Part shown: piece after piece, positions 33,233-42,293 of the stretch
Layout of the letters: every line of letters begins with the position of its first letter
Numbering within the stretch: position 1 is the first letter of the stretch
Notes under the pieces: generated by a model
What the model saw: the letters and a program-made list of their open reading frames with translations, nothing else
Database searches by the model: none
Told to the model about the DNA's origin: nothing
Origin: Arenibacter arenosicollis
GTDB taxonomy: Bacteria; Bacteroidota; Bacteroidia; Flavobacteriales; Flavobacteriaceae
Assembly: GCF_014397245.1 (NCBI RefSeq)
Contig: NZ_JACLHY010000026.1
Location: 1-64,000 of the forward strand
Reading direction: 5' to 3'
Length of the DNA stretch: 64,000 nt
Program-made: the position numbers and the translations under genes

Positions 33233-34411
33233 TTATGTTCTATAATCTTTCAAAATCTGTCTGGCCAAACTGCTTTTGTGTACCTCGTCCGCACCGTCAT
33301 AAATTCTGGCGGCCCGCTCATGCCTGTAATAGAAAGCCAAAATGGTATCGTCCGTAAGGCCCAAGGCACCATGGACCTGAATGGCCCGGTCAACTACTCT
33401 TTGAAGCACGTTGGCGCAATAAAATTTTATTATTGATATCTCCTTTCTGGTTTTGTAGGCTCCCTGTGCATCAATTTTTTTAGCGGCATCCTGAATCAAT
33501 AATCGGGCAGCATTAATTTCAGCCCGGGATTCGGCAATCCAGTTTTGAACGGTCTGTTTATCTGCCAATGTTTTGCCATGGGCCAATTCCCTAGAAACGG
33601 CACGTTTACACATTAGATCAAAAGATCGCTCGCAAATACCCATCCATCGCATGCAATGGTGAATACGTCCTGGCCCCAATCGGTTTTGGGCAATTGTAAA
33701 TCCCCCACCTTCAGCGCCGAGTAGATTGGATTGTGGTACTATTACATCTCGGAATCTTATTTCGGAATGACTCTCCCAGCCACTACCGGAATGGCCCATT
33801 ACGGGTATATTTCTAACCAATTCTACGCCTGCGCCATCTGTTGGCACTATGACCTGACTAGCTTTTTTATGCGCATTTGGGGCATCGGGATTTGTTACCA
33901 ACATCACAATGGCAAAAGCAGCGCCATCAAAGCCAGTGGTAAACCATTTATGGCCATTTAAAACGTAATTGCCTTCTTTTTTATGGGCCATTGTACCCAT
34001 ATCCACAGGATTGGAGCCGGCATAATCTGGCTCCGTCATTGCAAAACAACTCCTTATATCTCCGGCTAAAAGAGGGTACAGGTATTTTTCTTTTTGTTCC
34101 TTGGTTCCAAACTCGATGAGTATTTCCATATTTCCCGCGTCAGGAGCCTGGCAATTAAAGGTGTAATGTCCATACGGACTGGCCCCTAAAATTTCACTAA
34201 TTTCACCATGCTCGGAATTGGTGAGCCCTAAACCTCCATATTCTTTTGGAATCTGGGGTAACCATAGTCCCTGAGCTTTTACTTTTTTACGAAGTTCATT
34301 AAGCTTTGGTAGTTTTTCCTCCCAACTGCAATTTAAAATCCAAGGTTCCAAGGAAAATAATTCTTCCTGAACAAAGGCTCTTACGTTGCTTTTTATTTCT
34401 TCGAAATTCAT
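33233..34411 (-). CDS. Acyl-CoA dehydrogenase, ACAD10/11-like (392 aa)
   Basis: Standard ACAD features in order: LWLPQIPKEYGGLGLTNSEH, SCFAMTEPDYAGSNPVDMGT (FAD/substrate motif), GHKWFTTGFDGAAFAIVML, and the C-terminal IQVHGALGLTDDTILAFYYR with RAARIYDGADEVHKSSLARQ. About 390 residues is the family norm. It takes acyl-CoA to enoyl-CoA in the cytoplasm, passing electrons to ETF. It heads the ACAD-kinase pair and follows the MaoC-enoyl-CoA hydratase gene by 85 bp. Confidence 0.9.
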   Translation of the reverse strand: MNFEEIKSNVRAFVQEELFSLEPWILNCSWEEKLPKLNELRKKVKAQGLWLPQIPKEYGGLGLTNSEHGEISEILGASPYGHYTFNCQAPDAGNMEILIEFGTKEQKEKYLYPLLAGDIRSCFAMTEPDYAGSNPVDMGTMAHKKEGNYVLNGHKWFTTGFDGAAFAIVMLVTNPDAPNAHKKASQVIVPTDGAGVELVRNIPVMGHSGSGWESHSEIRFRDVIVPQSNLLGAEGGGFTIAQNRLGPGRIHHCMRWMGICERSFDLMCKRAVSRELAHGKTLADKQTVQNWIAESRAEINAARLLIQDAAKKIDAQGAYKTRKEISIIKFYCANVLQRVVDRAIQVHGALGLTDDTILAFYYRHERAARIYDGADEVHKSSLARQILKDYRT

Positions 34412-34496
34412 GTTTTATTATTTAGAAGCTTCAATCTACAGGTAACACAGGCCTAAGATATTTTATTGGTAATTATTGGTCCATATGGCGATACTA

Positions 34497-35885
34497 CTAT
34501 TTGCCAATAAATTTAGCTGGGCGTTTTTCTAAAAAGGCACTTACACCTTCTGCAAAATCATAACTTCCAAAAGTGGCAACTTGTTTGTCGGCCTCAAAAG
34601 CTATGGTTTCATATAAATCATGGCCCATAGCATAGAACATATCTTCTTTGGTGATGCCTACCGCCATGGTTGGGCGTTTGGCCAATTCGTGGGCCCAAGC
34701 TTTGGTTGTTGAAAGCAAATCAGCATCATCCTTAACCAACTTATTCGTGAGGCCAAGACTTAAACATTCCTGGCCCCCTACTTTTTTACCCTCTACCGCT
34801 ATTTGCAGGGCTTTACTATATCCCACTTGTCTGGCCAAAAGCCAGCTACCTCCACCGTCCGGCCCCAAGCCAATATTTACAAAAGCATATAATAAGGCAC
34901 TGTTCCCAGACATTACCCTAAAATCACAGGCTAATGCAATGGAAGCTCCTACACCGGCAGCAGTTCCGTTTATTGCCCCGATAATGGGCTTGCGAAGTGT
35001 AAAAAGAGTACGCATTAAGGGTAGGTAGGTTTTGGTAATGTAAGCACGGCCTTCTTCAGGTGTAATTTGACCGAAGACAGCCATATCCGCACCGGCACAA
35101 AACCCTTTTCCAGCACCTGTAATTACAACTGCGCGTATGTCATCATCCTTGCGGATTTTGTTGATGGCACTGGTAATTCCGTTTACCACATCGTCTGTAA
35201 CTGCATTGTATCTTTCGGGTCTATTGAGGGTTATAATTCCGATATCACCCTCCTTTTCAAATAGAACGGTATTGTTTTCGTTTTTTTGGTGGCTATGGTC
35301 AGTTTTATTATTGGTAACAGCATCTTCTTGCTTTTTATGGGGGTCGCTATATGCCTGCGCAATAAATTCTGCAACACATGCTGGTTTCTCTTCCCCTTTT
35401 AGCTCAAATACAATCTTCAATTTGTATTTTCCACCACCTTCAAAAGCATCAAATTCCATTAGGGAAACACGGGCCCTTAGTAGGGATCCCACTCGTGTGG
35501 CATTCATGAACCTCACTTTGTCCAATCCATAATTTACCCCCATTGCAATATCCATGATTTTGAGAGTTTCAAAGCAGAACTTAGAGGCCAAGGATAAGAT
35601 TAAAAAACCATGTGCCACCGTTTTTTTGTAGGGCGAATATTTGGCTGACTTTTCTGGATTTACATGAATCCATTGGTTGTCGTCTGTGGTTCTGGCGAAA
35701 CTGTCGATCATTTCTTGGGTTATGGTCATCCAATTGGATAATCCCAACTCTCTTCCTATGTAATGAGTCAAATCTGATAGATTTGGAATTTCTGTGGAAT
35801 AAGCCGTATTGGTTACTTTTTCTTCTGCCATTTTCTTCGTTTTATGTATATCGCTATATTCTTTTTTATAAGCTGGGATGTCCAA
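34497..35885 (-). CDS. MaoC-like dehydratase fused to enoyl-CoA hydratase (462 aa)
   Basis: Residues about 30-185 form a MaoC hot-dog domain: WMTITQEMIDSFARTTDDNQ, WIHVNPEKSA, KTVAHGFLILSLAS with the catalytic Asp/His pattern. After a hydrophilic linker (about 190-215) comes a crotonase domain: GIITLNRPERYNAVTDDVVN, VVITGAGKGFCAGADMAVFG and GVGASIALACDFRVMS (oxyanion-hole segments). Both folds can hydrate enoyl-CoA, the MaoC type with R and the crotonase type usually with S stereochemistry, so the fusion may epimerise 3-hydroxyacyl-CoAs or widen chain-length range. The start could also be the ATG at 35831. Confidence 0.85.
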   Translation of the reverse strand: MDIPAYKKEYSDIHKTKKMAEEKVTNTAYSTEIPNLSDLTHYIGRELGLSNWMTITQEMIDSFARTTDDNQWIHVNPEKSAKYSPYKKTVAHGFLILSLASKFCFETLKIMDIAMGVNYGLDKVRFMNATRVGSLLRARVSLMEFDAFEGGGKYKLKIVFELKGEEKPACVAEFIAQAYSDPHKKQEDAVTNNKTDHSHQKNENNTVLFEKEGDIGIITLNRPERYNAVTDDVVNGITSAINKIRKDDDIRAVVITGAGKGFCAGADMAVFGQITPEEGRAYITKTYLPLMRTLFTLRKPIIGAINGTAAGVGASIALACDFRVMSGNSALLYAFVNIGLGPDGGGSWLLARQVGYSKALQIAVEGKKVGGQECLSLGLTNKLVKDDADLLSTTKAWAHELAKRPTMAVGITKEDMFYAMGHDLYETIAFEADKQVATFGSYDFAEGVSAFLEKRPAKFIGK

Positions 35886-35900
35886 AGTTTTATGTGTGTT

Positions 35901-36689
35901 TTAACTGAATCCGCCAGCAATCATATGACCTCCATCGGCCGTGAATACCGATCCGGTACAGTAACTAGAAGCGTCCGACGCCAAAAAGCAGGCTAGTCCA
36001 GCCATTTCATCGGGAACAGCCATTCTACCTGAAGGCAGATGACGGGTTACCTGATCCATTATTTTTTCGTTTTGCCATAGTGCCGAGCTAAATTTAGTCT
36101 TGATTAGACCTGGACAAATTGTATTGGAACGGATACCGAATTTGCCCCATTCCACTGCTTGCGATTTGGTCAACATAATTACCGCTGCCTTGCTCATGCT
36201 GTATAATGCCAATCCTGCGGTAGGTTTCATTCCCTCTACCGAGGAAATATTGATTATACTTCCGCCTCCTCTTTCTTTCATAATAGGATAACATTTATTG
36301 GCCAATAGGAAGGGAGCCTTGACATTTATATCCATTATTTTATCAAATAGGGCATGATCCATAGTATCCAATGAGCCATAAAATGGATTGGTAGCGGCGT
36401 TGTTAACCAAGATGTCCACACCTCCGTAGATATTGAGAGTTTGTTCCAACAAATTGTGGATTTGATTTTCATCTCCAACATGGCAGGCTACCCCTATAGC
36501 TTCCAGTCCATCTAATTTTATATTGTTGGCCACTTCGTCAACAGCTTCTTGATTTCGCGAACTAATAACGACTTTGGCACCATATTCGGCCAGACCTCTG
36601 GCAATTGATTCTCCAATGCCCTTACTTGCTCCGGTAACTATGGCCACTTTATCCTTTAAATCGAATTTTTGTTTTATTCTAGTTTTCAT
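35901..36689 (-). CDS. SDR oxidoreductase, acyl-CoA cluster member (262 aa)
   Basis: Classic SDR motifs are present: VAIVTGASKGIGESIARGLA, DILVNNAATNPFYG, INISSVEGMKPTAG with the catalytic Ser, and YSMSKAAVIMLTKS (Tyr-x3-Lys). GGHMIAGGFS closes the protein. The pattern suits DHRS4-like or 3-oxoacyl reductases. It lies 15 bp upstream of the MaoC fusion gene, so it belongs to the same acyl-CoA unit and may oxidise the hydroxyacyl product. Confidence 0.87.
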   Translation of the reverse strand: MKTRIKQKFDLKDKVAIVTGASKGIGESIARGLAEYGAKVVISSRNQEAVDEVANNIKLDGLEAIGVACHVGDENQIHNLLEQTLNIYGGVDILVNNAATNPFYGSLDTMDHALFDKIMDINVKAPFLLANKCYPIMKERGGGSIINISSVEGMKPTAGLALYSMSKAAVIMLTKSQAVEWGKFGIRSNTICPGLIKTKFSSALWQNEKIMDQVTRHLPSGRMAVPDEMAGLACFLASDASSYCTGSVFTADGGHMIAGGFS

Positions 36690-36773
36690 GATGGTTTTTA
36701 TTGGAAGGCCATACGAGTATGAATTTGTTTTGGCGTCTTAAATTTCGATTTTACAGAATATTAATTATTTGTA

Positions 36774-37517
36774 TTACACTGGCATGGCACCACCGTTGGC
36801 GTGTAAGGTATGTCCACTTATAAATCCGGCTTCTTTGGAGGCTAGGAATAGATAGGCGTGCCCCATATCTTCAGGAGTGCCTATACGGCCCACAGGTATC
36901 ATAGAAATCCCCGACTTAATTACATCCTCTGGCATGGAATCCGTCATTTCGGTTTTTATAAATCCAGGGGCAATTGCATTTACGGTGATATTGTATTTGC
37001 CAACTTCCCTGCATAGGGAATGGGTAAAGCCCACTATGGCCGCTTTACTGGCGCTGTAGTTGGTTTGCCCGAAGGCTCCATGGAAGGCATTAATGGAAGA
37101 TGCCGAAATAATCCGTCCATAATTGGCTGCCTTCATATGTGGTACTACCGCCTTGGCGGTGATGTATAAGGAATCTACATTCACCCGCATTACCTGGTCC
37201 CATTCCTCACGGCTCATTTTTAGGATAGAGCGGTCACGAATAATTCCTGCGTTGTTGATCAGCACATCTATTTTTCCGTGGTTGGATATAATCTCGGCAA
37301 CGGCATTATCAACGGATTCTTGGTTAGTAACGTCTACCTTTTGAAAGAATATTTTGCCTCCATTCTTGGTAATTTTGGTGGCTGTTTGTTGGCCATCCTC
37401 CAAAACATCCCATAAGGCTACAGTGGCGCCCTCATTACAGAAGACCTTACAGATTCCTTCCCCAATTCCCCTTGCCCCACCAGTAACGATTACGAGCTGT
37501 CCTTCCAGTTTTTTCAT
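36774..37517 (-). CDS. FabG-like SDR, 3-oxoacyl/acetoacetyl reductase type (247 aa)
   Basis: The protein reads LVIVTGGARGIGEGICKVFC, DVLINNAGIIRDRSILKMSR (a FabG/PhaB-type segment), ISASSINAFHGAFGQTNYSA with Ser and Tyr, and SKAAIVGFTHSLCREVGKYN with Lys. FIKTEMTDSMP and ISGHTLHANGGAMPV are also FabG-like. Cofactor and direction are not certain. It is the promoter-proximal gene of the cluster running to 32102, with 371 bp of open DNA upstream. Confidence 0.87.
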   Translation of the reverse strand: MKKLEGQLVIVTGGARGIGEGICKVFCNEGATVALWDVLEDGQQTATKITKNGGKIFFQKVDVTNQESVDNAVAEIISNHGKIDVLINNAGIIRDRSILKMSREEWDQVMRVNVDSLYITAKAVVPHMKAANYGRIISASSINAFHGAFGQTNYSASKAAIVGFTHSLCREVGKYNITVNAIAPGFIKTEMTDSMPEDVIKSGISMIPVGRIGTPEDMGHAYLFLASKEAGFISGHTLHANGGAMPV

Positions 37518-37888
37518 TTTTATAAAAGTTTGACTGATTTTACTTCAGTAATTTAAAAAACTTTAAAGACAAACTCTAATGATCAAACAAGTATTATTAA
37601 TAAAGGAATCAGCTATTGCCTTTTAATACTATTGGGGAATTTCCAATACCCGACAATCTATATAAATAAAGATTGAAATATTACTGTGGGGGTATTGTCT
37701 GGGTTTGTAAAACCTAGGAAGGTCTAACGAGAGAGTACTTATTAATGGAAATGAAGAATAAAATGAATTATAGCAGCAGCCAGCTATGTAATTTTTAACA
37801 GGGATTATTCTAATTTTAAATTTTACGGTAAAGCAGTGAGTTTAAAAAATCCTGGGATTAAATTATTTGACCCCAGGATTCATGTGAT
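37518..37888. other. Intergenic region upstream of the acyl-CoA cluster
   Basis: This stretch must hold the promoter of the acyl-CoA cluster, but I see no clear operator, hairpin or small gene. Confidence 0.4.
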
Positions 37889-38392
37889 TTAAAATTGATA
37901 TCTTAATCCTAGTGCAATATCCAAACCTAAATCGTTATTATTATAACGTTCATCACCAAAAGCTATTTCTGGCCTAAAGTCCAACGAAATTAACAAGGGG
38001 ATATCAAAATTGTATTCAATACCTATATCACCTGCGCCAAACACAAAAGTATCGGTATAATCATTACCGTCATTAAAGTTCTTTTTGTCATTAAAACTAT
38101 AGGATCCAATGCCACCGCCAAGACCAACATACCAATTAAAGCCATTTTCAATATTCCAAACCCATTGGTGCAAGCCGGCAAGTTTAAATCCATCATAATT
38201 TTTACCATCTCTCCAACCTAAGTCCAATTCTAATCTATGGGAAGTGCTTAAGCGTGCTTGATAGGAAATTTCACCGCCAAAACCGTCATTGTCACCTAAT
38301 CTTAACCCTAGGGCATTTTTGGAAATGGATTGGGCATTGGCCGCTACCATTGTTATTGCAACAACTGCTAATACACTAAAAATTTTTTTCAT
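37889..38392 (-). CDS. Small outer-membrane beta-barrel protein (167 aa)
   Basis: A clean signal peptide (MKKIFSVLAVVAITMVAANA) precedes a Gly- and aromatic-rich sequence of alternating strands (YQARLSTSHRLELDLGWRDG, WYVGLGGGIGSY) that ends in LGLDIALGLRYQF, a typical barrel C-terminus. This is an OmpW/OmpA-like eight-strand barrel of unknown cargo, common in Bacteroidota. It is a single gene. Confidence 0.8.
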   Translation of the reverse strand: MKKIFSVLAVVAITMVAANAQSISKNALGLRLGDNDGFGGEISYQARLSTSHRLELDLGWRDGKNYDGFKLAGLHQWVWNIENGFNWYVGLGGGIGSYSFNDKKNFNDGNDYTDTFVFGAGDIGIEYNFDIPLLISLDFRPEIAFGDERYNNNDLGLDIALGLRYQF

Positions 38393-38579
38393 GATTATCT
38401 GTTTATTTTTGGCAAGATTAGTGAAAATTTAGCTTCAAAAAGGGTCGCATCAAAACAATTTATAACGCAATTACTAATCGGTGGTTTTATTGTTCAATTC
38501 AGTTAATTTTAAATTTTGTTGGACCAATAAATAGGGTTTTAAATCCGATTTTTGTGTTTGATGGTTTTTACTCCAAAAT

Positions 38580-40151
38580 ATGGCAATCCAAATTTTAAAA
38601 AATACATTATTCAGAACCATCGCTATTGCGGTAGCTATAATTTTTACGATAGTCCTAATTCTGCAATTCGGAGCCAAAAAATATATTATCAATTTCCTTG
38701 ATAAAAAAATACCTGATCACATTCACTTGGTATATGACCAAGTAGAAGTGAACCTTTTAACGGGCTTTGTTCAATTACAGGATATTACCTTGGGCTTAAG
38801 CGACAGGGATTCCGGTGTTAAACTTACCGATATGCAGATGGAGGCAATTAGCTTGGAAGGCTTTGGATATTTCAACTATTTTTTTGGGAACAATATTGGT
38901 GCTGACAAAATAAAGTTGCTTAACCCTAAGGTTAGATATTATAGTGGCAATAATTCCGGGAAAATTAATTCCGATTTACCAACGCAGTCGGAAACAGGGA
39001 AAGTTTTCACATTGGACCGTTTGGAAATTGTGGACGGTGAACTTGTGGATATTCAAAAAGAAACAGACACTATAAAGCTAATGGTAGAAAAATTGAATTT
39101 GTCCGTTGAAAATTTAAAAACGGATAAAATTCTCATTGAAAATAAAATACCATTTTCTTATGGAGCTTACACCTTGAGTACAGGGAATATATTTGTTGAT
39201 TTGGGCCCTTTTGAAGCTTTAACCGTAAGGGATGCAAGCATAAAAAATAAGGAGGTGGAACTAAATAATGTATCCGTGAAGTCCAAGTATACCAAAGTAA
39301 CTCTTTCTAAGATATTGGAAAAAGAACGTGACTATATTGCATTGGATATGCCAGTGGTGAAATCGTCCAAAATGGAATTTGGATATAATTCGGACCGATT
39401 TTTTCTAAAGACCAATTCAGTTTATATCCAAAACCCGAATTTGGAAATATATCGCGATAAACTGATTCAGGATGATTGGGTGCAAAAAAAATTATACAGC
39501 AAGAAATTACGGGAAATGCCCATGGATTTGGATATTTCAGAGATCAGCATTAAAAATGGCCATTTATCATACGCTGAATTGGTGAATGGGGAGACGGTGC
39601 CAGGAAAGCTGGTGTTTTCGGATTTGGAGGCAACATTGAACAACATTTCAAATACCTATGAAAATGGAAAGGAGACCGAGATAGAGGCTAAGGCCCTTCT
39701 TATGGCGAATGCCCCAATTCAGCTCCAATGGAATTTTGACTCTAGCAAGGAGAATGATGCATTTTACGTATCTGGAAAAGTTAAGGATTTTGAATCTGAA
39801 AGTATCAACCAATTTCTTAAATCCAATCTTAGGACGCAGGCAGAAGGTGATATAAATGAGCTTTATTTCACTATAAGTGGAGATGCCATAAGTTCTAGGG
39901 GGGATATGAAAATGAAGTATCAGGATTTTCGTTTTATGGTCCTGAAAAAGGATAGGATGGGTGTAAATAAGTTTTTAACATTTATAGGTAATATCATCAC
40001 CAATGACGGTTCTAAAACCGATGATATGGGCTATAGATATGGAGAGATATATGCTGAGAGGGATACCACCAAATCTTTCTTTAATTATTTATGGCTCAAT
40101 GTTATGGATGGTATTTTGGATACACTCACCGGAGACGGTAAAAAAGAATAG
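38580..40151 (+). CDS. Membrane-anchored AsmA/DUF748-like protein (523 aa)
   Basis: One N-terminal helix (about residues 11-33) anchors a large periplasmic, beta-rich region: YDQVEVNLLTGFVQLQDITL, LNPKVRYYSGN, LDRLEIVDGELVDI, ISEISIKNGHLSYAELVNGE, and DINELYFTISGDAISSRGDM. The regular 'strand then SIKNG/VDGE' pattern is that of AsmA/TamB/DUF748 repeat proteins, which take part in lipid transport or envelope upkeep. Exact family is not certain. The ArsC-like gene follows 89 bp downstream on the same strand. Confidence 0.65.
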   Translation: MAIQILKNTLFRTIAIAVAIIFTIVLILQFGAKKYIINFLDKKIPDHIHLVYDQVEVNLLTGFVQLQDITLGLSDRDSGVKLTDMQMEAISLEGFGYFNYFFGNNIGADKIKLLNPKVRYYSGNNSGKINSDLPTQSETGKVFTLDRLEIVDGELVDIQKETDTIKLMVEKLNLSVENLKTDKILIENKIPFSYGAYTLSTGNIFVDLGPFEALTVRDASIKNKEVELNNVSVKSKYTKVTLSKILEKERDYIALDMPVVKSSKMEFGYNSDRFFLKTNSVYIQNPNLEIYRDKLIQDDWVQKKLYSKKLREMPMDLDISEISIKNGHLSYAELVNGETVPGKLVFSDLEATLNNISNTYENGKETEIEAKALLMANAPIQLQWNFDSSKENDAFYVSGKVKDFESESINQFLKSNLRTQAEGDINELYFTISGDAISSRGDMKMKYQDFRFMVLKKDRMGVNKFLTFIGNIITNDGSKTDDMGYRYGEIYAERDTTKSFFNYLWLNVMDGILDTLTGDGKKE

Positions 40152-40240
40152 TTTTTTTTGGAAGTGTAATAGCATCAATCTATAAATTGAATGCGACATT
40201 CCAATTTATTGTATTCGCTTAATTTCAGTTAAAAAGTAAA

Positions 40241-40648
40241 ATGGGCATCATTTCAAAAGATAAAAGAAAAATTACACTGTATTACCACTCTGAAACCTCT
40301 TTGGGGAAGCAAACCTATGCTTATGTGGAAACTTCAAGGAAGCATGTTCTGGCCATTGATATTGCAAAAACCGAGGTTACTGGTACTCAATGGACAGAAA
40401 TAGCGGAGGGTTTAGGCATAGAAATAGCTAATCTTGTAAACAAGAACCACCCGGATTTTATTAAGGAGTACGGAGGTCCAAATGTAAATTTGGAGACAGA
40501 GGGTTGGATCAACGTACTGAAAAATAACCCACATTTGTTGGTTTGTCCAATTGTAGTTATGGATCATAAGTTTATTAAGCTACCATCTCCTTCCGATTTT
40601 GTGCGATTGTTGGAATCTGATAGTGCTGGGACCGAAAATATTGATTGA
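40241..40648 (+). CDS. ArsC/Spx-like thioredoxin-fold protein without the catalytic Cys (135 aa)
   Basis: The arrangement KITLYYHSETSLGKQTYAYV, LAIDIAKTEVTGTQWTEIAE and HLLVCPIVVMDHKFIKLPSP (with the cis-Pro strand CPIVV) matches the ArsC/Spx fold. In arsenate reductases the first motif is YHNPRCSKSR; here the Cys position reads Thr/Ser (HSETS), so reductase activity is unlikely. A structural or regulatory, Spx-like role is possible. It precedes the Dps gene in the same direction. Confidence 0.65.
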   Translation: MGIISKDKRKITLYYHSETSLGKQTYAYVETSRKHVLAIDIAKTEVTGTQWTEIAEGLGIEIANLVNKNHPDFIKEYGGPNVNLETEGWINVLKNNPHLLVCPIVVMDHKFIKLPSPSDFVRLLESDSAGTENID

Positions 40649-40782
40649 CAATTGAGCGATTTAAGGGTTTCAGATTTTCTAAGGAATTAAAATTAATAGA
40701 GATAAGCAAAGAATGGTTTCAATCAATATTATTGAGCCAAGAGCATTAAATTGTGTTAATTAATAAAAATTATAGAAGTACT

Positions 40783-41274
40783 ATGAAAACAACACAAACC
40801 GATATCGGAATAAAGAAAGATAATAGAAAGGCCGTGGTAGAAATGCTCGGTAAATTATTGGCGGACGAATATTTGCTATATACCAAACTCAGAAACGCAC
40901 ACTGGAATGTGGAGGGAATTGACTTCCATACCAAGCATGTGTTTTTTGAGGAAGAATATAATAAAATTGAAAAAATTGTAGATGAGGTCGCCGAGAGAAT
41001 TCGAATGTTGGGATTTTATTCCCCTGGAACCTTAAATGAATTTTTAGATCTTTCACATCTCAAGGATGAAAGTCCAAAAAAGAACGATAGTTATAGTTTT
41101 ATGGAGGCCTTATTAAAAGATCACACAACCATTATTCAGTTTATACGAGAGAGTATTGGCGAAAATGCAGAGGAACATAACGATGAGGGTACGGCCGATT
41201 TTATAACTGGGATTATGCAATTACATGAGCAGATGTCCTGGATGCTCAGGGCATCCCTAAAAACCTTTAAATAG
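40783..41274 (+). CDS. dps: Dps-family DNA-protecting ferritin (163 aa)
   Basis: The Dps core is clear: KLRNAHWNVEGIDFHTKHVF with the ferroxidase His/Asp ligands, FEEEYNKIEKIVDEVAERIR with the Glu ligands, and the long C-terminal helix ending MQLHEQMSWMLRASLK. Dps dodecamers bind DNA, oxidise Fe(II) with peroxide and store iron. The ATG at 40783 is used; a GTG at 40753 would add ten residues. A strong terminator follows. It is one of several oxidative- and DNA-stress genes in the right half of the window. Confidence 0.9.
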   Translation: MKTTQTDIGIKKDNRKAVVEMLGKLLADEYLLYTKLRNAHWNVEGIDFHTKHVFFEEEYNKIEKIVDEVAERIRMLGFYSPGTLNEFLDLSHLKDESPKKNDSYSFMEALLKDHTTIIQFIRESIGENAEEHNDEGTADFITGIMQLHEQMSWMLRASLKTFK

Positions 41275-41300
41275 CAGATATACTATACTCAACTATCGCG

Positions 41301-41331
41301 AACGGCAAGAACAAGTTTCTTGCCGTTTTTT
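41301..41331 (+). terminator. Rho-independent terminator of dps
   Basis: AACGGCAAGAA (41301-41311) pairs perfectly with 41317-41327 around a 5-base loop, followed by a T run to 41331. It is 27 bp downstream of the stop codon. Confidence 0.9.
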
Positions 41332-41352
41332 ATTCTAGAGGGGTGAATACCC

Positions 41353-41429
41353 CGAGACTTGTCTCGTTAGTAAGTGGCTAAAGTTTGAAAACGTGTTCCT
41401 TTAAAATGCTCCGTGGGCTTGCCCCGGAG
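41353..41429. repeat. Palindromic (REP-like) intergenic repeat with two hairpins
   Basis: CGAGAC-TT-GTCTCG (41353-41366) is a perfect 6-bp hairpin. Bases 41409-41429 form a second stem, with CTCCG pairing CGGAG and inner GGGC pairing GCCC around TT (one T-C mismatch). The surrounding wording (GGGCTTGCCCCG) is of a kind I know as dispersed intergenic palindromes in flavobacteria, but no second copy was found in this window. Confidence 0.6.
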
Positions 41430-41751
41430 AAATTTACTCTATTAGCGTAAAAGGTAATTGCTTGTCGCACAAATTCTTCTCAAATTTATAACGCCTGAAG
41501 CTGTATTGTATACTTGGTTAGCCTAAAGGTCTGTTAACATGGGTCTTTAAGTCAATCCAATATCCATTTTATTTTATTCCATCGCATATTGTCATTAAAA
41601 AAATTAGTTCAAAAGATGAAGCATCGGGCTACATGACGTTACTTGCCAGGTGTTATATTCAAAAAGATTGGAGACATTTGGGTGTAACTTGATATTTATA
41701 CATCTATAACTTCGTAAAATTATTTACTTCTTAGAAGTTTTTGAAATAAAA

Positions 41752-41774
41752 AAGCACCCATATTAAGGGTGCTT
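41752..41774 (-). terminator. Rho-independent terminator of the DUF892 gene
   Basis: AAGCACCC (41752-41759) and GGGTGCTT (41767-41774) form an 8-bp stem with a 7-base loop; on the minus strand a T run follows at once. It lies 34 bp beyond the stop codon. Confidence 0.88.
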
Positions 41775-41807
41775 AAATGTGGTTAAGCTACTAATCTCCC
41801 TTGTAAT

Positions 41808-42293
41808 TTAGGAGATTGATTCCTTGTTAAGTCTACCTTCCGCAAGCTTGTCCAATTTGTTGTCTGCATTGTATTCCTCATCCAAGGTTTTTTGAAGTTC
41901 TTCGGCAATTTTCTTATGCCCTAATTCCTTTGCATAGCGCACTGCCGTACCATAACCGGAGATTTCGTAATGTTCTACCCGTTGAGCTTCAGCAATTAGG
42001 CCTGCATCCATTACATCATCGTCTTCTGCCTCATCCATAAAACTTTCGGCTTCTTTAATCAGTCCTTCCATAGCCTTACATTTTTCATCCCCAAGTTCTA
42101 TATCCAATTGTTGTCCAATTTTTTCCAATCTTGTCTTTTGCTCTTTTGTTTCGTCCAAATGGCTTTCGAAAGCTTTTTTAAGCTCTGAATCCGAAGCATT
42201 CTTGACCATTTTGGGAAGTGCTTTCAAGAGTTGGGTTTCAGCGCTGTACAAATCCTTTATTTGATGTTCAAATAATTCTTTTAAATTTTTCAT
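41808..42293 (-). CDS. DUF892 / YciE-YciF ferritin-like protein (161 aa)
   Basis: LFEHQIKDLYSAETQLLKAL, KKAFESHLDETKEQKTRLEK and AQRVEHYEISGYGTAVRYAK are the three conserved helices of the DUF892 family, with Glu/His residues placed as in a diiron four-helix bundle. YciE/YciF-type proteins are induced by osmotic or general stress. Facing dps across 533 bp and ended by its own terminator, it adds to the stress-gene set here. Confidence 0.9.
   Translation of the reverse strand: MKNLKELFEHQIKDLYSAETQLLKALPKMVKNASDSELKKAFESHLDETKEQKTRLEKIGQQLDIELGDEKCKAMEGLIKEAESFMDEAEDDDVMDAGLIAEAQRVEHYEISGYGTAVRYAKELGHKKIAEELQKTLDEEYNADNKLDKLAEGRLNKESIS

Larger units (their letters stand above)
41275..41807. 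other. Intergenic region between dps and the DUF892 gene
   Basis: It holds the dps terminator, the palindromic repeat at 41340-41460 and the terminator of the facing DUF892 gene. The part from about 41460 to 41740 has no recognised feature. Confidence 0.6.
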
